Assembly (NCBI GenBank): GCA_038213005.1
Contig: JBBQTU010000238.1
Span: forward strand, 1-6,322
Reading direction: 5' to 3'
DNA: 6,322 nt
Source: JBBQTU01 sp038213005
Lineage (GTDB): Bacteria > Planctomycetota > Phycisphaerae > Tepidisphaerales > Tepidisphaeraceae
In this document: positions 5,588-6,322 of the stretch, piece after piece
Layout: each line of letters opens with the position of its first letter
How positions within the stretch are numbered: the first letter of the stretch is position 1
Program-made: the position numbers and the translations under genes
The notes under the pieces: generated by a model
Database searches by the model: none
Told to the model about the DNA's origin: nothing
The model's input: only the letters and a program-made list of their open reading frames with translations

Positions 5588-5658
5588 ATAGTGCACGTGC
5601 TATGCTTTATCGGCGTGACCGATGCCCGGCGACGCAAGCGGCTGAGTTGGCCTCACTT

Positions 5659-5687
5659 TTGCTGCCAGCCTCAACAGTTCGTACAAT
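5659..5687 (+). promoter_or_regulatory. Promoter of the nucleotide-sugar dehydrogenase gene
   Basis: TTGCTG (5659-5664) and TACAAT (5682-5687, 5 of 6 consensus) are separated by an ideal 17 bp. A start near 5694 would give a leader of about 107 nt. The presence of this promoter supports the following gene being the first of its transcription unit. Confidence 0.5.
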
Positions 5688-5789
5688 CGGCCAGTTAGTG
5701 AGTGATGAGCATTGCATCTGTTGGCATGAGTTCTGAATCGGTGGTGGACTCCGTCGGCGCTGAAGCCTATGACGAAGTCGAATAACGGC

Positions 5790-5795
5790 AAGGAG
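5790..5795 (+). promoter_or_regulatory. Ribosome binding site of the nucleotide-sugar dehydrogenase
   Basis: AAGGAG lies 5 nt before the ATG at 5801, a near-ideal arrangement that fixes this start. Confidence 0.85.
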
Positions 5796-5800
5796 CATTG

Positions 5801-6322
5801 ATGGCGTTGCAGGAAAAGATCGCAAATAAGACCGCCGTGGTCGGCGTGATCGGGCTGGGGTATGTCGGGCTGCCGCTGCTGAGCGCCTTTCACAAGGCTG
5901 GATTCCCTGTGCTCGGCTTCGATGTCGACCCCCGCAAGATCACCGCGCTGCACAATGGCGAGAACTATCTGAAGCATCTCGGTGCCGACATGGTGTCGCA
6001 GATGAAGGCGGCCGGGCGATTTGACGCCACGGCCGACATGGCACGCCTCAAGGAGGCCGACGCGATCATCGTCTGCGTGCCGACGCCACTGGGCAAGCAC
6101 CTCGAACCGGATATGGCGTTCATCGAGCACGCCAGCGACGACATTGCCAAGACGATCCGACCCGGACAGCTTGTCGTGCTGGAATCCAGCACCTATCCGG
6201 GAACCACACGCGAGATCATGCTCCCGCGGTTCGAGAAACAGGGACTCAAATGCGGTCAGGAGTTCTTCCTGGCATTCTCGCCGGAGCGAGAAGATCCGGG
6301 CCGCAAGGACCATAACACGCAG
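5801..6322 (+). CDS. Nucleotide-sugar dehydrogenase, UDP-GlcNAc 6-dehydrogenase type (partial, C-terminus off the right edge)
   Basis: The first 174 codons are present and open to the edge. The family oxidises the C6 hydroxyl of a UDP-sugar to a carboxylate with two NAD+, in the cytoplasm, for capsule, O-antigen or exopolysaccharide synthesis. The NAD-binding Rossmann motif is VIGLGYVGLP (16-25), with acidic Asp41 ending the second strand (GFDVDP). Next come IIVCVPTPL (89-97), ESSTYPGTT (128-136) and FSPEREDPG (159-167). The EPDM segment after VCVPTPL and the SPEREDPG block resemble WbpA/TviB-type UDP-N-acetylhexosamine dehydrogenases more than UDP-glucose dehydrogenase. That substrate call is an inference, because the catalytic cysteine and the substrate-binding half lie outside the window. 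The gene has its own promoter and a strong ribosome binding site. It may begin a polysaccharide cluster. Confidence 0.92.
   Translation, partial: MALQEKIANKTAVVGVIGLGYVGLPLLSAFHKAGFPVLGFDVDPRKITALHNGENYLKHLGADMVSQMKAAGRFDATADMARLKEADAIIVCVPTPLGKHLEPDMAFIEHASDDIAKTIRPGQLVVLESSTYPGTTREIMLPRFEKQGLKCGQEFFLAFSPEREDPGRKDHNTQ

Noticed and set aside
5586..5604. Imperfect palindrome around GCACGTGC between the nitroreductase and sugar dehydrogenase genes
   Set aside because: Only the central 8 bp are symmetric; the flanking ATAG and CTAT are offset by 2 nt, and it does not align with the promoter boxes found further downstream.
5600..6313. Minus-strand open frame of 237 codons
   Set aside because: It is antisense to the sugar dehydrogenase, which has unmistakable Rossmann and SPEREDPG motifs on the plus strand.

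Overview
This is a GC-rich bacterial chromosome window that looks planctomycetal, possibly from class Phycisphaerae. The evidence is a secreted protein built of autotransporter-associated beta-strand repeats, a secreted protein with the HEAT-like 'AELEKLGEGA' segment often seen in planctomycete proteins, and some genes with a clear Shine-Dalgarno site while others lack one. The taxonomic call is an inference, since no rRNA or other marker gene is present.

Layout. Positions 1-966 (minus) hold the N-terminal 322 codons of a large secreted repeat protein that runs off the left edge. Positions 967-1482 are a gene-free stretch containing that gene's leader, a weak promoter with an inverted repeat, and an 87-bp tandem repeat of unknown role. 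Next come two minus-strand housekeeping genes: a beta-carbonic anhydrase of the E. coli Can type (1483-2127) and phosphoglycerate kinase (2448-3629). They are separated by about 320 bp containing a perfect 13-bp terminator-like stem after pgk and a palindromic repeat cluster before the carbonic anhydrase, so they are probably not one operon. Diverging from pgk across 136 bp is a plus-strand gene for an uncharacterised exported protein (3766-4896). It is followed by a nitroreductase-family flavoprotein (4979-5554) whose likely -10 box lies 8 nt before its ATG, suggesting a leaderless mRNA. After a 246-bp promoter-bearing gap, a nucleotide-sugar dehydrogenase of the UDP-GlcNAc 6-dehydrogenase type (5801 onward) runs off the right edge and may open a surface-polysaccharide cluster.

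The genes do not form one pathway. pgk is central glycolysis/gluconeogenesis, the carbonic anhydrase supplies bicarbonate, the nitroreductase is a general redox enzyme, and the two edge genes concern the cell surface. I found no convincing new multi-gene system. The most unusual items are the 87-bp tandem repeat, the palindromic cluster upstream of the carbonic anhydrase gene, the possible leaderless start and the uncharacterised exported protein.
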